From assembly GCA_009760855.2 (NCBI GenBank), contig WPIO01000014.1, positions 6,607,501 to 6,671,500 on the forward strand: a DNA stretch of 64,000 nucleotides, written 5' to 3'. A model generated the notes under the pieces. That model was not told the DNA's origin. It was given only the letters and a program-made list of their open reading frames with translations, and did no database searches. Shown in pieces: positions 14,301-27,500 of this stretch (position 1 is its first letter; each line of letters starts with the position of its first letter). The position numbers were made by a program, and so were the translations under genes. The stretch comes from Cristatella mucedo. Lineage: Eukaryota; Bryozoa; Phylactolaemata; Cristatellidae.

Positions 14301-17300
14301 CTTTCATGTAGGACATCGTTATCAAATGTGTCGAAGGCAGCTGATAGATCTGGCAGCGCTAGAGAGTGACATTCCCGTTATCGGCGCTGCATGTTATTAT
14401 TGATGTTATTTGGTAACATGGAGAAGAGCCGTTTCAGTCAATGCAGCTACTTAAACCCCGATTGAAATATTTTTTCACATTTCAATCTTCTCAACGTGGG
14501 CTACAAGCTGCTCATCAAAAATAAGGATGGAGAGAAACTGGGCAATAGTTTGCACGGACCTCTTTATCTAATCCATCATTTTTAAGTATCAGTCTAACGA
14601 TTGGCGATTTGAAGGACTTGGGTACAAACCCTTTTTCCTGAGAAGCGTTAAAGATTTTGGTTATGCAAGGGCTAAGTTGGTCTACCAGTGAAGACCACAG
14701 AAATGAAGGTATATGGTCTTCAGATGACGAGCTCTTTGACTAGATCTTATTGAGGCAGCCATATCGAAGGCAGAAACCATGGAAGTCTTCTAAGGAAGGT
14801 CACAGTCTGTGATTCAGCACGTGCTTTAGTCGGAGGGGGCCGTATGGATGCACTTACATGCATATATGGATGCACTTACATGTTTTGTGTCTGACTGACT
14901 AGCAATCCTTCAGTTTTAGAGTGAAAAAAGCCCTGGCTTTTTAAAGCTTCCCAGTGTATATTCGATAGAAGTCCTCGACATTGGCTAGATTTTCATCAGA
15001 CCCAGATTTCTTAAAACGAAGTTCAAGAGTGCGCTCTACGCTATGCATCTTTGAATGTTTTGTAAATTGAAATGAATCTCCGCGATCTTTACATGGACAG
15101 AATATTTTAAGGTTGTTTAAGGTTGCTTGTCAAAAGCACTCCTAAGTGTCACCGCATCAGTGAAGGTATCGAGGCTGTCGGTCGAGTCTGGGTGCAGATC
15201 AAGAAGACTTGCATTCCATACAGATTTCAATATTTTGTCTTGGCCCATGCATTTTAAGTTAGGTTGCTGGACAAATTCGACATTACCCCTTACGTACAAC
15301 GGAGCAGAAACAGTAAACGAGACCGAACAATAATCTGAGAGGGTCAGCTGGGCACACCACAAGGTTAGTGGGGCACACATCCTTAGTGACCACTAGATCT
15401 GGGATATGGCCCTTATGTGAGTGTTATGATTAACATGTTGTACCAAACCAAAGACCTCCAGACAGTCAAGAAATGAGTGAATGAAATCTGGTTTTTGCTA
15501 GAGTTTTCAAAGGAAATATTGAAGTCTCCTTCGATCAGTAACGGCCTGTCGCACACAGATTTTTTTTATTGGGGAACTTCGGAAACTTCTCTATAAACAA
15601 GTTTAGACACCGAGGAGGTCGGTATAATAACAACAGTGAGAGGCACTGTCTTTGATGAGGACCTGATTGCAACTGGTTCAAACGATGACCCGTTCGAAAA
15701 CTGTATCTTATAGCCAAATTATTCCCAGACAGCAACTGCAACCCCACCACCAACCTTGTCAGATTGAATGGGCTGAAAGAGTGAGAACCCGGTCGAATGG
15801 TCTCAGATATATGGCGACCTGAGCAGGGCGTCATCCACGTTTCGGTAAGCGGAAATGCATCTAGCTTCTCCTGGCTTCGCCTGATCGCAAATAAATAGAG
15901 ACGCACTTGTTCCGATTCCGCTTTTTCCTCTCTCGGTGAAGGTGAAGGTGAACTTTGTTTTCCGTTGCGCTTCGTGTGCTGCACATCGGCTCTTGATTCG
16001 GTGAATGCGGCTAGCAAAAGATCTTTCTAATTATTTTCCATTGCGCCTTCATGCTGCTTTTTTCGCCGCCTACCCATAGGAATTAATTCTTGTTCAGCTA
16101 GCTTTAGAGTACCCAGATAGAGAGTAAGCTCCCTTTGGGGGATATGCAGACGACCTAATATTATTATAGCAGTAGCAGCAAGATCATATCAACCTCATAA
16201 TAATAAGCTTCACAGAACGAATGCAACAGCCGTCCTAGAGTACTTATTCAAATAGCGCGCTGCTGTAGGTGTATGCAAATGTGCGTACTTATGTTTGTAT
16301 GCGTCCGCAAGCTCTTTTCAGGGTGTGGGAGGCTCTGCGTTTGTTCGCGCTTGTGTGTGCGCCCACGCCCACACGTGCACAGCTTCCCGTGCATAAGAGA
16401 CCATGGGTAATTGGTGGCCGTAGAAATTATTCAAGCAGAGTGCATTTGAGCATGCACTAAAGCTTTTTTTGTGTGGGTTTTATCGCTGCCCAATGCTACT
16501 GTGTCGTGCTTCTGTTGCTGCCGCAGATTTCAGTCTCAACACCTTACCTTCAGAAGGCTGTCTTTGCCAAAATTTGATTGAGCCAGCATTGACCCGACAA
16601 CCATGTCCATCTGGCGGCTGATGTACTTGAGGCATTTCCGCCATCGAGGCACAGAAATTTCATATCCCTACACAATGAATCAAGCAAAGGATTTATCCAG
16701 CAGAAAGAAATCGTAAACGAAAAGATAAGCTTCCTATTAGGCACTGACTAAGATGATAAACAATAAAGAGAGAGAATGAGGATGGGTTGAGAGGTTGAGG
16801 ACGAGAAGGACCTTGCCTCTGAGGCAGCTTTGAGCCCAAATACTATAGCCATACAGATGATTGAAAGCATAACGCAGATACTACGCTTTAGGATGTCAGC
16901 TCGTACAGCAAAACGACACAGTTGCCAGAATATTACTCACATAGAGAACCTTCTTAAATTTGAAGTCGATTTCAGCATATTTCTCCGACAGTTCTTCAGC
17001 ATAAGTCATTATGACTCTCCAGATCAGGTAATTATTTATAGTTCTGCAATGAGATTACATATTATAAATATTTACAACATTTAACATTATCAAATATAAA
17101 CTCTTAATGATGAAATTTGTAAGGGCACAAGGCAATAATACATTACGAATCCACTGACGAGGGAAAAACAGCATTGACACAAATCTGCCCACTCTGCTGC
17201 ACTGTTCAGTCGCAATAAATTTCTAAGACTGGCCTTCCATTGCGTATATTCTATTTCGCATAGAGTTTTTATAGCTGTACTCTTCGCACAGCAACAACTG

Positions 17301-20300
17301 TTTTTTCAATGAATAAATAACTAAAACCAGGCACCGAGCTTCATTGTATGACCTGCATGGGTTAGACAACGGCATGCCATGCTCACCGAGGCAAATTTAA
17401 CTACATTCAGACAAGATAAGCTCTAAAGAACCCAGAATATAATTGTCATGACTGACTTATATTAGCAATGTAGTAGTCGTAATAATATCTTTATGAAAAG
17501 CAGAAATTTAGTACATCTGAGCTATATGGCAAACAGTTTATTACATTGCCCAATAGAATACCTAAGGCCAATTTTCATGCACCAATTGAGTAAGCATGTG
17601 AGTCTAAGGCCAGTCACTCGAGAAATTAAAATTTAGTTGATATATTTCAGTATACTATAGCTCTTACTGTTAGGCCATGCAATTTAACTCTTGAGTTTAT
17701 ATAGGAAATCCAACCACGTTTTTAAGTTGGCTGGGGACTTGTGAATTCATTCACTGGAGCTGAATCTAGGATATGCACTACAATATTTAAACATCTTTGG
17801 TCACCTGGAGAATCTGCTGATCACGTCACTGTCAGAAGGTAGTATTCATCAAGCTTTGATAGAGCTACCATAGATCCGACTAGATCATTATAACAGACAG
17901 TCAGCCACTTCGGAGACAATATTTAAAGCGGACCAGCGAAACGACTATGTACAATGAAGACAAGATTAGCCAGAAAGAGTTTCTTATAACATAAACACAT
18001 TCGTAACAAGTAATTGAAAAAGAAACACAGAGTGTGTGTGTAGAAGCCTGACAGCTCAGACAATACAAACCATATCATTGATAGGTATGTCATTGACATA
18101 TCATAGAACCAATCTAGCGAGCAACTACCCCACAAAATCCAACTGAATGCCGATACAACAACCAAATGTACACGCTGGATTTACCTATACTCCAGGCAAA
18201 AGTCAAGCTTTTGGTCTTAACCAAAACACATACGTAATTAAGTAGTCTGGAGATTACTAAACAGGTTACAGCATCTAGGTAGAAAGAGGCAAAGTAGTAA
18301 ACGAAAGGCAGAAAGCTGGAGGCCACGATAGGAGGCTATACGAGAGCTCCTTAGGATGCCCTGGGCCAGCGAACTACCCCCAAAAATATCACGGAAAGCA
18401 AAGCAAGAACTTTTAGCGAACGTGCTCCTCGGCAAATCAGCAAGCCCTGGCAATGTACGGCAGCAAACCCGTCCACATAGAGGATCATTCCTGAGGCGAA
18501 GGCAATGCGATCGCATTGTTTCAATTGCGTTATAATTACATTTTTTATCACTCAACTGCTCAACCAATCACTCGCTGTCATCGTGCGCTTGATAGAAACT
18601 AAAAAGCGTGTGAGTAAATAATTAGTTATAAACCTTTTGATTTGAAAGGCTAAAGGTTAACGATGCATAAGCATTACGGCTGAACCAACAGCTCAGAAAT
18701 GATTTTAATATGACATTTATCAAGCAAGCTTTCCCATGAATACGCCAAAGAACTCATTCGTGTCAGCAAAAAGGCTCACTTATTTCGCATGATTTTTATT
18801 TGAATTGAAGTAAATGCTCCCCTCAGCTTAATCTAGCTACATCATGCCATGGAAAATGCTAGGTCTAAAGCGCTTTCTGTACGTATGAGATGGACATAAG
18901 CGTGGCATCTTCGACTCAGCACGTATTTTATCTGAAGAATTGTTATAGTTCTCGCACTCAAATGACTTCTCATGTCAATTTTTATCTAGAACTTTTGGCT
19001 ACCTCGTCGAAAATTTGGAGCTGAATTAGAAAAAATTAGTGGTTAGTCACATGCGATGGCTGAATATCTCTTTTAATGCTACAGAATATATATGTAGAAA
19101 GCATAAAGGAACCATCCCAGCGGTTTGCGATAGTATAACTCGATAAAATGACTAGGCAGACCACGAATACGTCAGAAGAAAGATTCCAAGCTAAAGGAGC
19201 TGTAAGTAGCACGGCTTTTAGCCCAGGCTAAGGTACCTTGTACTTTACGACCTTGCACGCTGGTTTGAGTCATATATCAGGCAACCTTTATTGCCCAAAC
19301 ACAGGTGATTGCCCTCTAAAAATTAGGCTGGTGGTTAGTCGACCTTAGATGGTAATTTTTACTTTGCAAACAGTTCTCGATTAAGATCATCATTCATGGC
19401 TCTCCCTTTCCTCCTCTCTCATGCTGTCTCTCTCCTTTTCTTTTGATTGCTATTAGCTCCATTCAGAGCAGCTACAATGTACCTTTCGCTATACCTTGCA
19501 TGTTGAAGTGTGCAACCACTCACGCTTCGGGAAACAAGCCCTTCATATTTGAGCTTTCACAAAAAATGTGTGGCTAGTTGGACAATCAAAGCAGATCAGT
19601 TGTTACTGCGTTTTTACCAATCCAAGCACTGCCGAAGTTAGCATTACTTTGACTGAACTGTGAAGCAAAGAAAAAGAAATTTATAAATAAAACATAATCT
19701 TCACCCGATGCATAAAGACGAGCCTTTGTTTCCCAAATAGGAAAAGCACAGATAGGCTAGTTATGCAATGTCGACGTAAATCTGTGATTGTTAGAACCAG
19801 ATTAGGAAACATTGAAAGTGCTCCATAGCCGAGACTATTTGATCATGGCCCAATTGAGATTGGGTGGGCATGTCTTTATTACGCACCTTACACAAGGCAG
19901 TCAATTAGATCTCTAGCGAGCAAGGCTTAGCACAATGTCAGCATTGACTTTAATTCCCATGGAGAATAATAATAATAATAATAGTAATAATTCACTTGAT
20001 AAAGTGCCCTCAGAGAACTTAATCTCTCTCTATGCGCTTTACATTTGCTGTAAAGTGAAATGCAGTTGAATGGTAAGTAAAATCATGCTTGAAAAACAAA
20101 CGAAATGAATAACGAGAATGACGTTGCCTACTTTATTGGCAGCCATTGAATCCTGGCAATCTTGCCAGCTCGTGCTCTCACATGTGCCTGCCGCACGAAG
20201 GCACTCAAATGTCTTGTTATGTATGTAATTATCAAATGTAATCATCATAATCATCATAAATAAATTATCAAATGTAGTGTAACATAATCATGCAGCCCCG

Positions 20301-21467
20301 GCAATCGACAATCAATCGACCGGACTGAGAAGTCATTTGCTTACCTGGTTTGCACTTTCTTCAGTAGCTCCATCAAGCTTCTTATATAACGAGTGTTATA
20401 GACCGAAATCACTTCTGCATGTCCTATGTCAGCACCTATGACTTTGCTGAAGTAAGTAGCCCAATCAAACTGCAAAAGACTTCACCTACTCAGCTACTGG
20501 CACGACCACCAATAAGTCAAGTGACCCTTAGATTTCTCTACGTTCCCATGATGCTTAGACTAACTCACTGGGACTGATTTCAGGTCAACTGAGCAGTGCA
20601 AGAACTCGCTTAGCGTAAATGACTTTTTGTTTCCACCATTCATAGAGACAACAAATGTAGGTTGCCTTAGACAGATAAGGCAGCGAACAAGGATCAATCC
20701 AGCAGTGACTGGCAGTCAGCAACATATGCTGCGGCAGCCACTTACTCACCACGTGGAATCACACAATTTACAGCAAATCAGTTTTCTTCTTCAAAACATT
20801 ATCATTAGAAGACAATCAGAAAAGCAGCAAACAGAAATATTAGGTTAGTACACTTCTTCTCCGTCCCAGAAGATATTGTTGAAGGATGCGACAGTTTTCC
20901 TAAAGCCAGTTGAATGATCGGAGCTCAGCTAACATATTTTCAACCTACGAGATCGGTATACAATCATTGGTAGGTCACGGTAACTAAGTTGACAATGTGC
21001 ATCAGTGAACGCTACGAAACCGTTCTAAACTCGGTGCATGCATTCTGCTGGTGTCTAACCAAGCTTCATTGCAGACAATGGTATCAGCTCTTTGATGAAA
21101 AAGATATTCTGAGCTTGACACTAGAGCAGCCATATCGTGAGAGCTGAATTTAAGGCAATCTGAATACCTAGTGGCTATGTTCCTACCGCACAGCCGGCTT
21201 GCTATTCCTAGGTAAGAATTAGTCGCATTTTGATTTTCCGCTACCAGCGTTAGCCTTTAAATGGCAGTTCTGGGAGCCCGACGACATGTTTAGTCAATTG
21301 CTGCAGCTCTGTTTAGCACTACCAGGACTAGCATTTTTATAAATGCATAGTCACGGTCGTTGCTCAATTATGAGCTGTGTCTGCATTCTACTGGAAGCCG
21401 TTGGGAAAAGAAGGTCCACTCGTGGCACATCTGGTCACGTGGCTCTCTTTCTTTGTCTGTCTCTGTC

Positions 21468-21543
<76 letters not shown>

Positions 21544-24500
21544 TCTCTCTCTCCTCTCCTCTCCTCTCCTCTCTTTCTCTCTCTTCTCTTTCTCCCTCTC
21601 GCTGTCTCTCTCTCTTTCTCTACCTCTGCCTCTCCCTCTCTCTATTCATCTCTTTATCACTCTCTCTGTGTCTCATCTTCTCGATCACTCTCTGTCCCTT
21701 CTTTTCGCTCTCATTTTATCTCTCTTTCTTTTAGAATACTCTATACAGAAAAAAAATCCTTCAGCAAAAATAAAGAGGGGTTCTAGCTCATTTAGCATAT
21801 TTATTTGTATCACGCTCTGACAGATTATGTGTCTAACAACACCGAGATTAATTTGTACCTGGTTCATAGAACCATGTAATCCTCTCCTGCTGATCTAGCT
21901 TCAAAAAGAATACGTAGTTTCACACGCAACCCTGGAGCTTAAATTTTTTTCCCGAGGGAGCTTGAACTGCTAGGTTTTTCTATTGCCTCTATCCCAAGGC
22001 TAAGTAACATAGTCTTACTAAATAAAGTTGTGCTTGTTATGCAATCCAGCTTTTCCGCAACGAAATCGCAAAACAGCACGATCAAGTTAATCTGACCGAG
22101 AGAATAAAAGATCGTCATGATCGTCGGTGGAGGGATTCGAGCTGAATCAGTAGAGTAGAGCCGAATCGATACTATGACAGTTCACAGTCGGGTGACAATC
22201 GCACCTGGTCGCAGACGCCAGTTATTGAGCCGTGATCATGGAAGCGGTCAACCTCTGATTTAGTCATCAATTCATTGAGGCAGAGAGGACTCAAAAATGG
22301 CTGTTGCACCAAGAAAAACGGGATAGAAACCCTAAACATCGCTTCCTTTGTAATTTTGACTCTCTGCGCATAGCGCCGGACGAACAGCACCTGCCTGTTG
22401 GCTTCTTGTATCTTAAGTGCCAGCCCATCGTAATTTGCTGGCTTGTGCATGCGCGTGCAAAACGTACGTACATCGGCGGCTGTATATGAGAACTTCTTGG
22501 TTGGGGTCCACCTCCTGACTCGTGCTGGTGCAATTGATTCGGGAAAATATTTCTTTGTAACTTTATTAATCAATGACTCATTCGTAATGTATCAGACTCT
22601 GCTACTAGCTGCTGTTCACTCGGCCTCTGCCTTGGTACACCGTAATTATTTTCATGAAAAAACAGACCGCATTTGACAGGATTGTCGACTCTATTAGGCC
22701 TATGGCCAGACCGAGATGAAGTGTACTGCACTTAGTTGTGCCAAAACTCATCTTCTGGCGTCTGTAAGCAGTTAATAGCTGGCCCACCAGCACTTCTGAC
22801 ACAAGAGGTTTTCGGTATATCTTTTCTTCCTAATTTGGACCAGGCAATGTCCATAAAGACAAGAAAATAAGTGTGCTTTAAAATGAAGAGATGCAGAGAT
22901 CTGCGTGCATTAACATGCCAAATCATCAGCATTTGTCATTCATTTCCTCTACTGAAAACAAAAACTTGCTGGACACTGTGATTTTTATGAAGGCTAGTTC
23001 AAAAGTTTCATGAATTTTTTTTATTGTTCCTCTATCTTATCATCTGCATTGTTAAAATGAGCCATGATGTCTGGCAAGCGCAAAAACAACCATAATTATC
23101 ACATAGCGTTAATTAACATATTTCCGCTTAATTCTCGGCAGGATAACGTTTCAAATAGTATACTTACACCTGGGTACGTGCGTGTCAGTTCTTCCACAGT
23201 AACTTTGGCATTGTGAACGTTAAGTTCGGATCGCTCTGATTCCGGCAGCATGATCTGCAAATGAAATAAATAAATATGCCTAAACATATCTGATGTTGCT
23301 ACGTAAATTAGGTCTCCCTAAAAATAACTTCGTAGCTGCCGCAGCTTAAATACCCCAGGATGAGGCTAATGAGGTATGGCCTTGACCTTACCCGGAACTC
23401 AGAGGAGGATGGTTGAAGCTTCGCGAAGCTTAGCTCACCTCTTCTGATTTGATGTGTGCTGGGCCACTACTTGCATGCCAACCTTGCAAGCCAATCTAGC
23501 ATATGTTTAATAATAATAATAATATTGCACTTGATAAAGCGCCCTCAGAGAACTTAATCTCTTTCTAGGCGCTTTACATTTGCTGCAAAGTGATATGCAA
23601 TAGAATAGTAAGTAAAATCATGCTTGAAAAACAAACAAAATGAATAACATGGTTAGGGGTTACATGCACTGGGTCAGCATGCAAATGTGGTTAGTGGCAG
23701 CATGCACAGTGTCAGCACGCGTGTTGACATCAGCATGTTTGCGGCAGCAGCAGCAGGGAGTAGTCAAGTCATTCACCTATGAGCTGAATATCTTGGATTA
23801 TATCAAGACCAAATTTTTGGTTTTTGCATGGCTATATGATAACATATTACACTGGTAATAATACAAGAGAACCTAAGGGAAGGGAATCTCTACTGAGGTG
23901 CTTAACATTCATGTGAAGCCACGGGACTCGACTCGCCACGACCTCGGTCATCCAATACATTCAGCTTGACCTTGTTCGAGGCATTGACCACATTGACCAC
24001 TGGGTTGAATCAGGTTGGAAATGTGGTGCCACGAATGCCATATATCAATGTATGAATGGTTCTTTGCAATGAGCAAGCTGCAGATACCTTTTCTACCGTG
24101 TAATATGGACACTCACTTCAGCTAGACTTGTCTCAAACTGTAAGAGATCCTCCATGTCCTTGATCACATCTTGGTTCGTACTGGAATTCAGCAGCAGTTT
24201 ACTAATTTCCACCATGTAGATCTTGTAAGCAGCTAGCAATGAGTTGTTTTGAGGCCCGATGTAATAATCCCGACTCGTTATTGAGAGGTAAGCAGGCTGT
24301 CCTATCTGCAAATAAATTTAATCAACCAACTTTCCATGGCTTCTTTTGGCGTGGCTATCTAAGTTAAAGACCGTAGTAGGCAAGTACAATATGGGATTCA
24401 ATCAGTACACACAAATGATTCGTACAGCATCAGTAATTAGCATAATAATATCGTTATCTTTGTACATACGACGACTAACTATGAGAGCATTCACCGACCC

Positions 24501-27500
24501 TATTTGAGCAGGAATGTCAAACGGCTGTGATCAAACATAATTATAAGCCGCTGAGGGAACAGCAGAGCTCAAAGTCGGAATCTCAAACGCATGCTCCTAC
24601 GATTTCTTCCCATGAGACCGTTGCAATCGTTTCAAGAACTCGCAAACTGCCAGGCAAGAGCCTCATGCATTTCCAATTAATGCTTCGAAAGGTTAATAAC
24701 CATGCTTCTTCCATCAGATTTAATTGAGCATGCTAACCTGCAAGACTCTTACTTTCGCAGATCAATGGTGCATGCTGCATTTTGCATGATAAAATCGTAG
24801 GTCTTTTTAGGTAGTAACGTGTTCAATGGCAACTTAAAAAAGTAAGGTTTTAATTCGACTAGCGCGTGATAGTCGGGTGCGCTGCCTAAAAGTTGCATGT
24901 GCTTAAAGCTATCAATCGTTTACGCCTCCCTCAGCATACAAGATTCACACTTGATAAATATTTTCCTCTTTATCACTTGGCATCATCTGATATTATTTTA
25001 TAAAAGACGAGGGTCATTCCGGCAGCCCAAAGGCACGGCCTTTACCCTGACTTCATGGCATTTAGGATTAATTCTGACCCTTAGAAAAGAAAATTATTTC
25101 CTGTGCCTTTTTGAGAATTTTGGGTGGCTTAATAATTTTCTAACTCTAATTTAGGCTCAATTTTAAGTACAGCAAGCAATACCCAAATCCATGGCCTACT
25201 GCAATTGCTTAATATCTTTTCGAGCAAATAATCTGTTCGATTAATTAATCTCTTGACGTAGATGTGAATTTCGCCATCATATGCTTGCATAAACATTTTG
25301 AGATTGCTTTTTATATCTAGATAACAGTGATTGCATTATCCTTAGTCAATATTTTTCAATATTCAAGTTTGCCTTGATAATCATTTGAGTCTCACAAGTT
25401 TGAATTAGTTTATGCATTCAACTAGCCAAAACTGCAGCCATATTTTGCAAAAGTAAGCCATTCTTAGGTTGTAGTCTTTATTATGTGTTTTTTGCAAGCT
25501 ATATCACGAATATAATACCAAAGTTACTGCCATACAAGATCTTTATGAGTCCCATTTACCACGGGCACTGTTTGCACTTACCTCGATGCCGTGAACAGTC
25601 GAGTTTTGGTTATCAATCTCAATGCTTACACTCAAAAACACAGGGATATTGAGCCGACTTGCTAGGGTTGCCATTAGTTCTTCCGTGGAAATTGAGTCTT
25701 GTGCTGCCTGCTGTTGCATTCGGAGTGAGTCTTTGACTAGCCTGTCGTCCATCACAGGCCAGCCGCCGAGGTCCTCGATCAAGCTTCTCAACGGTGAGTC
25801 ACCGGCACGTTCAATTGCACCTACAGGGAGAGCAAGACGTTACAGCAATACGCAGCACGTGGGCCAAGAGTCAGCGGACGAATTTATTTTGCTCTCTCCC
25901 ATCAAAGCTCGGCCAAAATAAGGCTGACACTCGGCCGGACTTTTTAGCCGACCAGCAGCCAGCACGGCAGCGCGGCAGCGCGGCTTAGGTGCCCCTTTGT
26001 TCGCTTTCCCACTCGCGACGGCATCTAGTGGCTGGCTGCAGACCGGCTCAGTGCCGCGAAAACCTGTGCGGTCGGGAAATCCTGCCGGCATGCCTAGGCG
26101 CTAACGATCAACTGCGGGCAGCAGCTGCACTGCTGCCCACCTTTGTCTGTGCACGATGCGTATAGGATCTTCGTTTTTGTGACCGACAGCCACTCGCCAG
26201 GTGCCCCGTGGGCTTGCTGCTCCAACAGATCTGCAAACGCGAAGCGATCGGGCCGCTGGGCTGCTGCTGCTGCTCTGAGAAAAAGAAGCCGAGCGTCGTT
26301 GAGAAACGAGGCCAGTGCGCATTCGCGTCAGAGACGCTCCGTGGGCATTAGGGGGTGGGTGGAAAACGGCCAGAGTGGTTCGGCGAGTGGCCAGGAGTCT
26401 ACCTTTCCCAGGTTCCCGGGCCAGGCCGTGTTGTGTGAGCCTGCTGCGTTATTGCAACTGGCACAGCAGCCTCGGCCACTCAATGCATGCCCCATCTGCA
26501 GCATGCGGTTGGGCAACTGACTCGATGCAGCATCTGACCTTCGAGATGTAAGGATGTGGCCCGCCATAGACGCCTCATCCCCATATGCCGTGAGTCAGCC
26601 AGCTTGTATATGTACCCGTTGAGGGAATAAAGATTGAGACTCGAGAACCGCTCACATCAGTGCTATGTCTCCATGAGACTCCACTAGCGCTGCTGCCGCC
26701 GTAGTCACTGCAATACTACGATTGGCAGCATAAAATGGCTGCTGCAGTGATGCCACGGCGTACGACGGCCGATCGACCTCTGCATTGAACGTTTTGATAG
26801 CTGTGCATCGGCAAACTGCTGGGACGAGGCATTTAGTACGAGCAAGGTATAAGCGTTCCTAGCGGGCGAGGCGCTCATCGTACAACTCGAGCTGGAAAGG
26901 GGAAGCGAACGATAAAAGACGTAAAGGAAGCGTTTGAGGAGGCGTTCTGGCCTGAGGAGGGCCGTGGTGAGTACCTCCGCGACATTGAAGGCCGCGTCCT
27001 ACAGGTCGGTGAGCCAGTGCTGAACTGTATCGTGACTTGAAGCGCCTCCTCAGGCGGGCGACGCCGGACTTAAACGGTGCCGCAAGCGAGTCGCTCTTGT
27101 ATCGTCATTTTTGGAACTGACTGCCGGTCATTGGGGCCGCCAAAATTAAGGCCACGCCAGAGTGTAAAACGCCAGCGGCCGCTCTGAAGCGAGCCAAGGT
27201 TCTAATCGCAATGACAAGAGGGCGCACACACTCCACCGTAGCGTCTCTCAAGCCAGCAGGAGCGACGCGTGCGAATTTCATCGACGAGCTAAGCGCCCGC
27301 CTGGCCACCTTAGAGGCCGAGCTCCAGCGCATGCGAGTCGAAGCACCGGGCGCAGCAGGAGGGCTCGGACGACCGAGAGTCAGCAGCAGCGGTGCTAGCG
27401 GGCCCGGCGCGCCATCGCGAGCGCGGGCAGACGGGGAAATTCGGCGGCGGCCCTGAGAAAGTTCTGGGCCGTGCTGGGAGTGCTCCGGCTTCGGCCATGT

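Noticed and set aside
20135-20230. Minus-strand island [20 protein letters not shown], resembling the M13 FxxxLxGT...WxxC segment
   Set aside because: Exons 8 and 9 already supply this segment with perfect phases (KKVLY|GYEIS...WRKC). The island lies before exon 8 in gene order, so it is not collinear. Probably chance.
22732-22932. Minus frame [15 protein letters not shown], resembling the NYMIWR helix
   Set aside because: Out of gene order (before exon 7), with no splice sites in phase. Exon 8 carries the genuine motif.
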